A stretch of 64,000 bases of DNA from Paramicrobacterium chengjingii (GCF_011751765.2 NZ_CP061169.1:2356001-2420000); one strand, 5' to 3'; positions 1 through 8,694 are shown, counted from the first letter of the stretch. Notes: generated by a model from the sequence alone, not told the origin. Numbers and translations are program-made.

Positions 1-3
1 TGT

Positions 4-657
4 TCACTCGGCACTGTCATCGCCGCTCACGAGTTCTGTCGCACCCTCGAGCTCGGCGCGTTTGCGCCCGGCTGCCTCACCGACAGCATCCGGGGCCATC
101 GCCGACACGTGCTCTGTGAGTTCTTCTGCCGCCCGGGCAAGGTTGCGTGCAGTGACCACTCCACCAGGCTCCCCCAGGCGTTCACGCATCACCGCGGCCG
201 CGGCGGGGCTCAGCCCGCCATCGATGACAGCGAGCGAGATGGAGTGCCACCACGGAACATCAACAACGATGTCCAGCGACTCGGCCTCCACTACACCGCA
301 CGCATCGATCACACGCTCAGACTCATCGATCATCGCCCCCACGCGAGCAAGCTGTTCAGCATCGGCGCGACCGACGCCGGCAAGCGTCGAGGCTTCACCC
401 GCGGCTCGCACAACAGTCTCGGCAGCGGCAATCGCGATGACGGCATCTGCGGCTCGGCGCAACTGCCCCGCTTGCCACAGCAACTGATTCACGGCATCAT
501 CAGGCATCTGGCGCACGAGCTCAGACACATTGCCCACCGCGGTTCGACGCCTTACGCCACCGGCCCCACTCAAACCTGTTACGGCCGATGCCTCTGCTTG
601 CGCGTATACGCGAGACACCTTGTGCGCTGCGTTCTCGAGTCGGCTGAAGAGTTCCAT
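4..657 (-). pseudogene. Truncated DUF222 (13E12-type) protein, HNH part missing
   Basis: The 217-residue product resembles the N-terminal DUF222 region of actinobacterial 13E12/HNH proteins: alanine-rich helices, a segment like SLAVIDGGLSPAAAAVMRER near residues 140-160, then the RNLARAAEELTE helix. In full-length relatives this region is followed by several hundred residues and a C-terminal HNH nuclease motif; here a stop codon falls at the very edge of the window. I infer a truncation or frameshift, with the rest of the gene possibly lying left of base 1 in another frame. The start ATG has no strong ribosome-binding site. Two LexA-like boxes lie just upstream. A complete DUF222-HNH gene is present at 61270-62790 for comparison. 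It could instead be a naturally short family member. Confidence 0.6.
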
Positions 658-669
658 GCGCCGATATTA

Positions 670-700
670 TCGAACACATCTTCGTAGAACAAGTGTTCGA
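670..700 (-). promoter_or_regulatory. Two abutting LexA (SOS) box candidates
   Basis: Read on the minus strand, 700-685 is TCGAACACTTGTTCTA and 685-670 is ACGAAGATGTGTTCGA. The actinobacterial LexA consensus is TCGAAC-N4-GTTCGA; the first site departs at one core base, the second at two, and each keeps one perfect half. They lie 13-43 bases before the ATG of the DUF222 gene, where a repressor would block transcription. Some 13E12-repeat genes of Mycobacterium tuberculosis are known LexA targets, which supports the assignment. Confidence 0.55.
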
Positions 701-718
701 CCTCAAGTCGAACCTCAC

Positions 719-731
719 ACCACCAGGTGGT
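719..731. promoter_or_regulatory. Perfect short palindrome between divergent genes
   Basis: ACCACC-A-GGTGGT is an uninterrupted 13-base dyad between the divergent DUF222 remnant (start 657) and the gene starting at 772. Its position suits an operator, but nothing identifies the regulator, and dyads this short occur by chance. Confidence 0.2.
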
Positions 732-771
732 CAACTAGCATGGAGCAACAGCGAGCGAAGCGAGGGAGCCA

Positions 772-1233
772 ATGCCTGCACAACCTGAAGCCGCATTCCG
801 CATTCTGGCGTTCAGCACCGATGGCGAGGCGGAGACCCGACTTCGCACCGAACTCCGCTCGCGCGTCGACGCGGCATCCCTCCCCGCGCAAATCGTTGCG
901 GAGAGGGGCGTCGTCACGGCTGCCGTCGATCTGATCATCGGGCTGAGCGCCGCCGACGTCGATCGTGCAGCTCGGTTCCTTCCCGAGGGCGCGACGGTCG
1001 CGTTCACGGTCGCGGATCTCGCCGACGCACTCTCCCCCACCGCCGGAATCGATCAACGGTGGCTCGTTACCGATGCCCGACCGGCTTCACATGGCGAGCC
1101 TCCCTCGGTCGAGAAGCTCACGGATGCTGTCGCACGCGCCCGCCGCAATGCTCCAACGCCCGGGGGCGACAGCCTCGGCGAGCGCGATCTCGGCCAAACA
1201 CTTGACCAGATCATCGACGGCCTCTGCCGCTGA
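772..1233 (+). CDS. LMW-phosphatase-like protein lacking catalytic residues
   Basis: The 153-residue protein has the outline of a low-molecular-weight protein tyrosine phosphatase. An N-terminal strand-loop segment ILAFSTDGEAETR (about residues 11-23) aligns with the usual VCTGNICRSP loop, and DLIIGLSAADVDRAARFLP...FTVADLADAL (54-86) aligns with the DLVLTMT/FTL region of real enzymes. The nucleophilic Cys is replaced by Ser and the phosphate-binding Arg by Glu, so it should not be catalytic if the alignment is right. The start ATG follows a GAGGGAG ribosome-binding site. It is followed 71 bases later by phosphoketolase in the same direction. An intact family member, with CEGNICR, lies at 17105-17683. 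The assignment rests on pattern alone; it may be an unrelated hypothetical protein. Confidence 0.5.
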   Translation: MPAQPEAAFRILAFSTDGEAETRLRTELRSRVDAASLPAQIVAERGVVTAAVDLIIGLSAADVDRAARFLPEGATVAFTVADLADALSPTAGIDQRWLVTDARPASHGEPPSVEKLTDAVARARRNAPTPGGDSLGERDLGQTLDQIIDGLCR

Positions 1234-1304
1234 GGCTGAGCGCTGCCTCACGATCGGCAGCGTCGCTCTTCCCTCAGCAGAAGGCGACACGTAGAGTCCG
1301 ACGT

Positions 1305-3725
1305 ATGGGCTCAATGAACGAGAACGAATCCATCACGACGCAGCCCGCTGGTGACCTCGACGTCGTTGATGCGTGGTGGCGGGCAGCCAACTACCTGAGC
1401 GCCGGACAGATCTATCTGCAGAGCAATCCCCTGCTGCGGCATCCGCTTGAGTCGTCAGACATCAAGCCGCGCCTGCTCGGACACTGGGGCACTGCGCCGG
1501 GCCTCAATCTGACCTACGCGCATCTCAACCGCATCATCGTGCAGCGTCAGCTCGAGATGCTCTTCGTCTGCGGCCCCGGCCACGGCGGAGCTGCCATGAT
1601 GGCGAACGCCTGGCTCGACGGTTCGTACAGCGACCTCATGCCCGAGATCAGCCTCGACGCCGCAGGCCTTCAGATTCTGCTGCGCCAGTTCTCATACCCG
1701 GGCGGAGTTCCCTCGCATGCTGCGCCCGAGACACCCGGCTCTATCAATGAGGGCGGCGAGCTGGGCTACTCGCTCATGCACGCCTTTGGCGCCGCGCTCG
1801 ACAATCCTGATCTCACCGTCGCGTGTGTGATCGGCGATGGCGAAGCCGAGACCGGCCCGCTCGCGGCATCGTGGCGCGCGCACAATTACATCGACCCAGC
1901 CAAAGACGGCGCTGTCCTGCCGATTCTCCACCTCAATGGGTACAAGATCGCCAGCCCCACTCCCCTGGCGCGCATTCCCCGCGACGAGCTCATTTCGTTC
2001 TTTCACGGGAATGGATACGACCCGCTTTTCATCGATGGTGAAGCGGATGCTCCGCACGAGGTGCACACGCACATGGCGCAGACACTCGACCTCGCGTTCG
2101 ACCGCATCGCCGAGATTCAGGCCGAGGCGCGCGGCAACGCGCACGCGCCGGAGCGCGAACGGCGGTGGCCCGTCGTCATTCTGCGCACGCCCAAGGGGTG
2201 GACCGGCCCGCGAACGGTCGACGGCCAGCAGGTCGAAGGCACGTACCGCGCCCACCAGGTGCCGCTTCCAGAGGTGCGTGAGAACGCCGATCACCGCGCC
2301 CAGCTCGAGCAGTGGCTTCGCTCCTATAATCCAGACGAACTGTTCACCAGCACGGGTGCACCGGCACCGGCGCTGAACAGCATCCGCCCCCGTGGCGCGC
2401 TGCGCATGAGCGCTTCGCCCCACGCGCATGATGGCATCACGTCACCGCTTCAGTTCCCCACGCTCACCCCGTATGCCGTCGAGACAACACGCAACCCGGT
2501 CGGCACGGCGAGCGCCACGGGAGCATTCGGCCCGTGGCTTGCACAGCTCATGAGCCAGAACCCTGACACCATGCGCTTGTTCGGCCCGGACGAAGTCGAA
2601 TCGAACCGGTTGTCCGCGGTGTTTGAGGGAACGGATCGCAGCTGGGCATCCACCATCGTCGACACCGACACGCATCTCGCCCCGCACGGCCAAGTGATCG
2701 AGGCACTCAGTGAGCATCTGATGCAGGGGATGCTTGAGGGCTACCTGCTCACGGGACGCCATGGGCTTCTCACCTCTTACGAGGCGTTCATTCACATCGT
2801 CGACTCCATGTTCAACCAGCATGCTAAGTGGCTCGAGGCCTCGCGCTCTCTTCCGTTGCGCAAGCCCATCGCCTCGCTCACCTATCTGCTCTCCTCCCAC
2901 GTGTGGCGGCAAGACCACAACGGGTTTTCGCATCAAGACCCCGGGTTTCTGGGCATCGTGGCAAACAAGCAGTCCGACGTCGTGCGCATCTACCTTCCGC
3001 CCGACGCCAACACGCTCCTGGTCACCATGCGGCATGTGCTCGGCACGCACAACCGAATCAATGCTGTGGTGGCGGGCAAGAACGAGCAGCCGGCCTGGCT
3101 CAGCCTCGAAGAAGCCACGGAACACGTGCGCGACGGTCTCTCCATCTGGCCCTGGGCAGGCCATGAGCCCGACCTCGATGTGAACGACCCCGCTGCGTCA
3201 ACGCCAGACGCCGTCGTCGCGTGTGCCGGAGACGTTCCCACCATCGAGGCGATCGCCGCGGTGCAGCTCGTGCACGAGCGCTTCCCCGATCTCACGCTGC
3301 GGCTCATCAACGTCGTCGATCTCATGCGGCTGCACGATCCGGCGCATCATCCGCATGGGCTTCCAGGCGAGGACTTCAATGCGTTGTTCACCACAGACCG
3401 GCCGACCATCTTCGCGTTCCATGGCTACCCGTCGCTCATCCACCAGCTCACCTACAAGCGGGCCAACCATGAGCAACTGCACGTGCACGGATTCAAAGAG
3501 CGCGGCACCACGACAACGCCGTTCGACATGGTCAGTCTGAACGATCTCGACCGCTACGAGCTCGCCAGCGACATCGTCGGGCGCATCGCCGACGTACCTG
3601 ATCCGGATGCCGCTGAAGCCGCCATCCGCGAATGGCAGTCAGCTCGTACTGACGCCCGCGACTACGCGTACTCGCATGGCGAAGACCCGCCATGGATCAC
3701 GAACTGGGAGTTCCGTCGGCGCTGA
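1305..3725 (+). CDS. xfp: Phosphoketolase (Xfp family)
   Basis: The thiamine-diphosphate enzyme splits xylulose-5-phosphate and/or fructose-6-phosphate with phosphate to give acetyl phosphate plus glyceraldehyde-3-phosphate or erythrose-4-phosphate, in the cytoplasm. The 806-residue length is normal. Visible signatures are GHWGT (59-63), GPGHGG (90-95), the ThDP-binding GDGEAETGP (177-185), the TYEAFIHIVDSM stretch in the middle domain, and a C-terminal transketolase-like region. The ATG at 1305 has only a weak GTAGAG-like site upstream; an in-frame ATG three codons later (1314) is equally possible. No acetate kinase or phosphotransacetylase gene lies next to it, so acetyl phosphate must be handled by enzymes encoded elsewhere. 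Confidence 0.95.
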   Translation: MGSMNENESITTQPAGDLDVVDAWWRAANYLSAGQIYLQSNPLLRHPLESSDIKPRLLGHWGTAPGLNLTYAHLNRIIVQRQLEMLFVCGPGHGGAAMMANAWLDGSYSDLMPEISLDAAGLQILLRQFSYPGGVPSHAAPETPGSINEGGELGYSLMHAFGAALDNPDLTVACVIGDGEAETGPLAASWRAHNYIDPAKDGAVLPILHLNGYKIASPTPLARIPRDELISFFHGNGYDPLFIDGEADAPHEVHTHMAQTLDLAFDRIAEIQAEARGNAHAPERERRWPVVILRTPKGWTGPRTVDGQQVEGTYRAHQVPLPEVRENADHRAQLEQWLRSYNPDELFTSTGAPAPALNSIRPRGALRMSASPHAHDGITSPLQFPTLTPYAVETTRNPVGTASATGAFGPWLAQLMSQNPDTMRLFGPDEVESNRLSAVFEGTDRSWASTIVDTDTHLAPHGQVIEALSEHLMQGMLEGYLLTGRHGLLTSYEAFIHIVDSMFNQHAKWLEASRSLPLRKPIASLTYLLSSHVWRQDHNGFSHQDPGFLGIVANKQSDVVRIYLPPDANTLLVTMRHVLGTHNRINAVVAGKNEQPAWLSLEEATEHVRDGLSIWPWAGHEPDLDVNDPAASTPDAVVACAGDVPTIEAIAAVQLVHERFPDLTLRLINVVDLMRLHDPAHHPHGLPGEDFNALFTTDRPTIFAFHGYPSLIHQLTYKRANHEQLHVHGFKERGTTTTPFDMVSLNDLDRYELASDIVGRIADVPDPDAAEAAIREWQSARTDARDYAYSHGEDPPWITNWEFRRR

Positions 3726-3853
3726 GGCCCGAAGCGCTCTCGCAGGTGCTCTCAAACGACTCAAACCCATAGGACCGGTTCAGGGCACGAGATTGCCCTA
3801 CAAGTCATGATTCCAGAATGTCTGCCGTAAATGTGGGAGCAGCTGGGCGGTGC

Positions 3854-4459
3854 TTACTGATCGCAGGGGTCTACGGCGAGAGAAAGCTGGAGATGACGAG
3901 GCTCACTTTCTCCCTTGACGTGAACGTCGAGCGGCACACAAGCTGATTGCCGTCCGATGAGAGCGAATCCGCCAGCCCACCACATCCGTGATGGCTGTTG
4001 CTGCGTTGGGCAGCTGACATAGGTGACGCTCGAATAGCCTGCTGATGGCCCGCCCGCGATCACAATTCCGGCATACGATCGGGCCGCGTCGCCGACAGAC
4101 ACCGTCACAGTCTTATCGGGAGGCAGATCAGCGCCCGTCTTGAAGTAGGTGACCCCGTTGTCGTCTGGGACGGGAGCTGTGCCGGGGAGGTCAGTGCCCT
4201 GATAAGCCAAAACTGCACCGAGGTAGACCAGCGGGCCGACGATGAGGTCATCGGGTCCAGGGTCGGAGTCGCCAGGGTCATCCGGCCGGGCGAGATCGCA
4301 ACCGATGGTAACACTGCCCGAGGGCGATGGCGAGGCTGCCTCTGAAGAATCGGGAGCTCCAGTGCTGTCGCTGCCCGAAGAAGGTGCACTGCACGCGCTC
4401 AATGCGAACAACGCGGCCAGTGGCACAAGCCAAGAAATCCGTCGTCTCGCAAACCTCAT
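3854..4459 (-). CDS. Putative lipoprotein of unknown function
   Basis: I place the start at the ATG at 4459 (201 residues), because GGAGG lies nine bases before it; longer in-frame starts reach 4558 but add an arginine-rich stretch with no export signal. From this start the protein has RRR, a hydrophobic core WLVPLAALFAL, and the lipobox LSAC with Cys23, then a Ser/Pro/Gly-rich linker typical of exported actinobacterial lipoproteins. The remaining ~150 residues carry four cysteines and no domain I recognise. It faces phosphoketolase convergently. The ribosome-binding site lies inside a broken helix-turn-helix reading frame (4465-4551), so the two are juxtaposed oddly. Confidence 0.65.
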   Translation of the reverse strand: MRFARRRISWLVPLAALFALSACSAPSSGSDSTGAPDSSEAASPSPSGSVTIGCDLARPDDPGDSDPGPDDLIVGPLVYLGAVLAYQGTDLPGTAPVPDDNGVTYFKTGADLPPDKTVTVSVGDAARSYAGIVIAGGPSAGYSSVTYVSCPTQQQPSRMWWAGGFALIGRQSACVPLDVHVKGESEPRHLQLSLAVDPCDQ

Positions 4460-4464
4460 AGAGA

Positions 4465-4551
4465 TCATCCTCCAAGTGGTCGGGCGAGCTCCTTCTGGGT
4501 GAGGCGGCGTCGACGCCGCGCGGCGCGCACGAGCTCTGCTGCGGTTTCCAT
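4465..4551 (-). pseudogene. Fragment of an Xre-type HTH regulator
   Basis: The 28 codons METAAELVRAARRRRRLTQK followed by ELARPLGG and a stop match the first helices of an Xre/Cro helix-turn-helix protein (ELVR.AR...LTQ.ELA). The frame stops where the recognition helix should begin, so no functional DNA-binding domain remains. It lies on the same strand as a HipA-like fragment just upstream; I read both as remains of toxin-antitoxin-type genes. The last codons (GGA GGA TGA) supply the Shine-Dalgarno sequence of the lipoprotein gene. Confidence 0.45.
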
Positions 4552-4796
4552 TCTCCAATTCTCCAATTCAATTCCAGATATGCAAGCAATTCCAACCAAC
4601 GTTAATTCAACCGCGGAGCATTTGGTGGGGAGAGTATTGGCAGGTTCGGTTCCGCTTCGCCCGGTAATCAATGTCGCCAATAACCTTCGACCTTTCGCCC
4701 ATTGCGAATATGGGAAGGAACCCAGGTTCTACCGCTTCGTGACGAACCGAGGTCACCATCGGCGAAGGAACCGATGACCGTCGCGGCAGATCTCGG

Positions 4797-5015
4797 AGCG
4801 AGCTCTGCCGCTCGCTGTGTGTTGTCATTGTCGAATGCGACAGCAAATGCGGGGATGCTCCCCTTATCGCCGATGAACGTGTCTGCAACGTCTGACCAGC
4901 TCTCAACGGCAGTTGCGACATCCGCGATGATTTCGACGGCACGCTCGCCTGTAAGCCGGTACTGGTCGAAGCATTCTGTTACGAGCACCGATCGGCTCAA
5001 GGAGCTCTCGATGCG
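4797..5015 (-). pseudogene. C-terminal fragment of a HipA-like toxin kinase
   Basis: A translated stretch of about 73 residues includes YRLTGERAVEIIADVATAVE followed by SWSDVADTFIGD and PAFAVAFDND. It matches the C-terminal helices of actinobacterial HipA-family kinases, where a residue block ...A..IV.EVA.AV..W..VA... is followed by MAPAF/GPAFD. The N-terminal ~300 residues with the kinase fold are absent, and the upstream 97 bases to the next gene have no matching frame. I infer a deletion remnant. The rest of the open frame on both sides is probably fortuitous. The fragment lies upstream of the Xre remnant, the reverse of normal hipB-hipA order, suggesting rearrangement or two unrelated remnants. 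Confidence 0.45.
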
Positions 5016-5112
5016 CCCTCGACCAACGGCATGAGAGTCTCGTGCTGCCGCCATTCGGCTACGTCTGGTTGACCACGTCCTGAGAAGTGTTGCTCAGGGT
5101 CAGCCGCGGCCG

Positions 5113-6636
5113 TTAGAACGGGATGCAGAGCGCATAACGATCGGTGTGCACCAGAACGTCTGCGCACTCCTCGTCGAGCGTGCTGGTGAAGGTTTCAATA
5201 CCCGCGTCCGACAGATCCCAGTTCTGCCTGAGCTCCGCGCTGCCGTCCCACTCCGGCACATCGCTCAGAGCAGCGTGGGCGCCCGCAAGCACGATGATCG
5301 ACACGGTTGGCCCCCACGTCGTCACGATCACGTCGAGGTCGGCGTCGGCCACCTCAGCGGCAACGACGCGTTGATCGGCGAGCGTCTCGCCAAATCGAGA
5401 CTCGTCCGCAATGCGCACATGCCCCCAGGTCTGCATGCCGAGCGTGACGATCATCACCGCGGCAACTGCCCCAGCCGCAATGCGCGAGCCGATTCCCCAC
5501 GGACGGATGCTCCACTGCTCGCTGAGTGCTCGAATCGCGACGGCCACGATAATCGGCACGAAGATGTACATCGCCATGGCGGGGTAGCGCGGCCAGTTCG
5601 GCGTCTGCGCCGACGTCAGCCACCAGCCGAACCAGATCACGAGCCCCAGAACGGCGGCCAGCGCATACGCGGTCCGCTCGCGACGGCTGGCACCGGCATC
5701 CGATTCTTCCGCTTTGTCGGGCGCCGAACGCCTCAGCACGAACACACACACGGTGGCCAGCACGAGCACAACGAATATCACGGTGAGCCAGGTCGGCGAG
5801 AACCAGTCACTGCCCAAGGACACAAACTTCGTCAGCGGGTCGACAGGATCAATATTCTGCCCGCCCGAACGGAAGAACCAGTAGAACTCCTTGAGGTTCA
5901 TCCAGTATGCCGACGGCCCCAGTGCGACAAGCTTCCACAGTTCATACAGAACGTTCGGAATGACGGCGACCAGCGCGCAGAGCACTACGCGCAGCGCGCG
6001 CCTGATAAAGCCGTCGTCGGCGAGCAGGTAAATAGCCAGCGCGATGGGAATGGCCGCCAGCGCACCCAGAAGCTTCGTCTGCATGGCCAGTCCGATGAAC
6101 AGCCCAGCCAGCCACGGATACCTGCGAAGCACAACGAAGGCCCACACGAGAAGGGCTGCAGCGGGCACCTCTCCGAGGATGTCCACGGGCGACTGAATTG
6201 GGGAGCCCGAATTCCACGTATTCCAGCCCAGAGGCACGCACACCGCGGCGAGCGCTGCCCACCGCCCGCCAAGCCGGCCTCCGAGCCGCCACAGGCCGGC
6301 CACCAGGGCAGCGTAAAACAGCAGAACCACGAGGCGTCCGCCGATCACCGGATCCGCGCCCAACGCGATCACAGCAGTGATCGGCAAAAGCACGACGGGG
6401 CCCGTCGAGATGCGCGGGTCGAACGGAGTTAGCTGGCTTCCGCTCAGGGTGCCGTCGCTGGTGTACCCCAGTCCATTCACCAGGTTGAGCGGCACGGTGA
6501 GATTGAATGCCTCGTCTTCCCAGAGCCGCATAAAGAAGACGCCCTGCGTCACAATCCACAGTTGCGAGGCGACGACGAGCGCAACAACAACCCAGAACAC
6601 AACTGTCATCACGCGACGCCAGTTGACGGTGGTCAT
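5113..6636 (-). CDS. Multi-pass GT-C-type glycosyltransferase
   Basis: This is a 507-residue integral membrane protein with about ten hydrophobic segments. The first (residues ~8-30) is followed by an extracytoplasmic loop carrying an acidic pair, LWEDEAF (38-44), the position of the catalytic Asp/Glu in GT-C enzymes that use polyprenyl-phosphate sugars. Long soluble stretches occur at the C-terminus. It overlaps the upstream GT2 gene by four bases, and GtrA lies beyond an inserted IS element. The likely pathway is: GT2 loads a sugar onto polyprenyl phosphate, GtrA-like protein helps it cross the membrane, and this enzyme transfers it to a surface acceptor. Substrate and acceptor cannot be read from the sequence. 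Confidence 0.75.
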   Translation of the reverse strand: MTTVNWRRVMTVVFWVVVALVVASQLWIVTQGVFFMRLWEDEAFNLTVPLNLVNGLGYTSDGTLSGSQLTPFDPRISTGPVVLLPITAVIALGADPVIGGRLVVLLFYAALVAGLWRLGGRLGGRWAALAAVCVPLGWNTWNSGSPIQSPVDILGEVPAAALLVWAFVVLRRYPWLAGLFIGLAMQTKLLGALAAIPIALAIYLLADDGFIRRALRVVLCALVAVIPNVLYELWKLVALGPSAYWMNLKEFYWFFRSGGQNIDPVDPLTKFVSLGSDWFSPTWLTVIFVVLVLATVCVFVLRRSAPDKAEESDAGASRRERTAYALAAVLGLVIWFGWWLTSAQTPNWPRYPAMAMYIFVPIIVAVAIRALSEQWSIRPWGIGSRIAAGAVAAVMIVTLGMQTWGHVRIADESRFGETLADQRVVAAEVADADLDVIVTTWGPTVSIIVLAGAHAALSDVPEWDGSAELRQNWDLSDAGIETFTSTLDEECADVLVHTDRYALCIPF

Positions 6637-7424
6637 GACGAGAACACTCCCCCGCGGCGAGCCGGTGCGCCAGGGTGCAGGCTCACGGTCCAGACTTCAC
6701 GTGCGGCGGCTGCGATGAACGAACGAAGGCGCTTGGGCGGCAGCACCGGAGTCGACCGTTGCGGGCCCCACATCGTTCCGTGAGCAGAATCACCGCGTCG
6801 AGGGATGCTTCTGACGCGCGCGTACGCGACTTTCATCCCACTTCGCTTTTCCGCCAGCGAGAAATGCACGTGGGGCACGATCGCGTCTCGGGGAATGAGA
6901 TTGAGAAGAAAGCGAAGCGCTTCGGGCCGGTAGATGCGCAATGGCGTATTCACATCGGGCACTCGTGAACCCACGGCGAGCGCGACGGCCGAGCCGACCA
7001 ATGCCGTGATGGCTCTGCGGTACCACGGGTCAGTGCGCCCTCGGCGCACACCATGCAGCACGTCAGCGCCGCGCTGTTGGTGTGCGTCAATTAATCGAGG
7101 AAAGTCTGCGGCGAGAAACTGTCCATCCCCGTCCACGTGCATAATCACGTCGGGGTTCAGCTCGAGTCCGGCCCTATAGGCGGCGAGCGCTGTCGGCCCG
7201 TGCCCCTGATTGCGCACCGAGGTGATGCCGATCAGCTCGGGCATCATTTCGCCCAGGCGTGCCAGCAGGTCGGCGGTCTCGTCCGTCGACCGGTCGTTGA
7301 CCACAACAATGGAGAGCTGCTCAACCACCGGCGAGACGTGCGTGACGATTTCGGTGAGAAAGCTGTCGAGGCCGTCTGCCTCGTTGTACGCCGGCATAAC
7401 GATGGCAACGTGTCTGCGCGGCAC
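6633..7424 (-). CDS. GT2 glycosyltransferase, polyprenyl-phosphate sugar synthase type
   Basis: I chose the GTG at 7424 (263 residues), because AAGGGGAG lies four bases before it; an ATG five codons upstream includes that site. The N-terminus VAIVMPAYNEADGLD, the NDRSTDE motif (~44-50) and the metal-binding HVDGDGQF (~97-103) define a GT-A fold family 2 enzyme of the dolichol-phosphate-mannose/undecaprenyl-phosphate-glucose synthase type. It lacks the C-terminal transmembrane pair seen in some relatives. It is translationally coupled (four-base overlap) to the downstream GT-C gene and should supply its donor at the inner face of the membrane. Its divergent partner gtrA is now separated from it by an IS110 element. 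Confidence 0.85.
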   Translation of the reverse strand: MPRRHVAIVMPAYNEADGLDSFLTEIVTHVSPVVEQLSIVVVNDRSTDETADLLARLGEMMPELIGITSVRNQGHGPTALAAYRAGLELNPDVIMHVDGDGQFLAADFPRLIDAHQQRGADVLHGVRRGRTDPWYRRAITALVGSAVALAVGSRVPDVNTPLRIYRPEALRFLLNLIPRDAIVPHVHFSLAEKRSGMKVAYARVRSIPRRGDSAHGTMWGPQRSTPVLPPKRLRSFIAAAAREVWTVSLHPGAPARRGGVFSS

Positions 7425-7487
7425 GAACTCCCCTTGCAATCAGTGTGAACTCAACTAGACGATATGACTGTGGCTACCTCTTGACAA

Positions 7488-7605
7488 GGCTGAGGCCCCA
7501 GATCGCATGATCGAGGTTTACCAGCCGTGCCATTTGCGGGGCTCCAGCATAGGTGCTGGAGCCTTGACGGGGTTGGTCTTCCTCAGTCGATCTTGGAGGC
7601 CCCAG
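7488..7605 (+). repeat. IS left non-coding end with perfect 10-bp stem
   Basis: Between the left limit and the TTG start is a perfect inverted repeat, GGCTCCAGCA (7540-7549), loop TAGG, TGCTGGAGCC (7554-7563). The decamer GAGGCCCCAG occurs directly repeated at 7492-7501 and 7596-7605. In the IS110 subgroup of this family the bridge (seek) RNA is encoded upstream of the transposase, so the stem may be part of it; a hairpin guarding the ribosome-binding site from read-through is the alternative. Confidence 0.35.
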
Positions 7606-8694
7606 TTGAACATCTATCGTACTCACGTGGGTTTGGACGTGCACGCCAGGTCCATCGTCGCGCAAGCAATTCACAGCGATACCGGTGAAGTTACCTGGAA
7701 GAAGTTTCCCTATGATCCGGCCGCGGTGATCGATTGGGTCCGTGGTCTCGCAGTACCGGCTCTCACCACTTACGAGGCCGGCCCGACAGGCTATGATCTC
7801 TCCCGTCGCCTCACAGGTGCTGGCATCGCGTGCGTGATCGCCGCCCCATCGAAGTTGCAGCGTCCGCCAGGTGACCGTGTCAAAACCGATAAGAATGATG
7901 CTCTGCATTTGGCGCATCTCCTCCAGCTTGGACAGATCACCCCCGTGCGTGTCCCCACTATTGACGAGGAGACTGCACGCGATCTTGTCCGGGCGCGGGA
8001 AGACTGCCGCCATGACCTCATGGCCTCACGCCATCGTCTCTCAAAACTGCTTCTTCGTCACGGGCATGTTTACGACGGAGGTGGCACATGGACTCGCAAG
8101 CACGACGTGTGGATCCGGGAGCATCGCGCAGGCACAATCGCTTACCAATACGCGTTCGATGCATCCTACGAAGCCGTTGCGCAAGTCCTTGCCCGCAGAG
8201 ACCGACTCGATGCCGAAATTGAAAGAATGGCTGATGCTTCTGAATTCGCACCTGTGGTGACCCGGTTGGGTTGCCTGCGTGGCATGGGTGCGCTCACTAG
8301 TCTCGCGCTTGCCGTTGAGATCGCCGATTGGGACAGATTCACCGGGAAAACAATTGGCACCTATCTCGGACTCACCCCGTCGGAATACTCGTCAGGAACT
8401 TCACGCAGACTCGGCGGTATCACCAAGACCGGCAATTCCCATGCCCGCAGACTCCTCGTCGAGGCCGCCTGGCACCACCGCAAACAGCTCCGACAGCAAC
8501 CGACCTCAGCACTGACGCTCCGACAGCAAAATGCCTCACAGGAAGCCCGACTACGCGGACAAGCCGGAAACGAACGACTCCACAAGCAGTGGGAGAAATT
8601 CGTAGCCCGACGAAAGAAGGCAACAATCGCCAACGTCGCGATCGCCAGAGAACTCTCCGGCTGGTGCTGGTCACTCGCGATCATGACTGACTGA
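7606..8694 (+). CDS. IS110-family transposase (DEDD recombinase)
   Basis: I start the gene at the TTG at 7606 (362 residues), since GGAGG lies six bases upstream and the protein then begins at the conserved IYRTHVGLDVHA; the frame is open 33 codons further but that part is non-coding IS end. The RuvC-like DEDD residues are visible as D11 (GLDVHA), E57 (TTYEAGPTG) and D95/D98 (KTDKNDA). The C-terminal Transposase_20 region has a glycine-rich GLTPSEYSSG...ITKTGNSHARRLLVEAAW segment that contains the catalytic Ser of the family. Length is typical and the frame is intact, so the element may still be active. Confidence 0.93.
   Translation: MNIYRTHVGLDVHARSIVAQAIHSDTGEVTWKKFPYDPAAVIDWVRGLAVPALTTYEAGPTGYDLSRRLTGAGIACVIAAPSKLQRPPGDRVKTDKNDALHLAHLLQLGQITPVRVPTIDEETARDLVRAREDCRHDLMASRHRLSKLLLRHGHVYDGGGTWTRKHDVWIREHRAGTIAYQYAFDASYEAVAQVLARRDRLDAEIERMADASEFAPVVTRLGCLRGMGALTSLALAVEIADWDRFTGKTIGTYLGLTPSEYSSGTSRRLGGITKTGNSHARRLLVEAAWHHRKQLRQQPTSALTLRQQNASQEARLRGQAGNERLHKQWEKFVARRKKATIANVAIARELSGWCWSLAIMTD

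Noticed and set aside
1692..3164. Two minus-strand ORFs opposite phosphoketolase
   Set aside because: Shadows of the Xfp gene, which matches its family throughout.
3783..3798. Hairpin GGGCA/TGCCC after phosphoketolase
   Set aside because: Only five base pairs and no T run; too weak to list as a terminator.
5146..6432. Long plus-strand ORF (428 codons) opposite the GT-C gene
   Set aside because: Arginine/histidine-rich translation without a fold; it mirrors the real gene's codon bias on the other strand.
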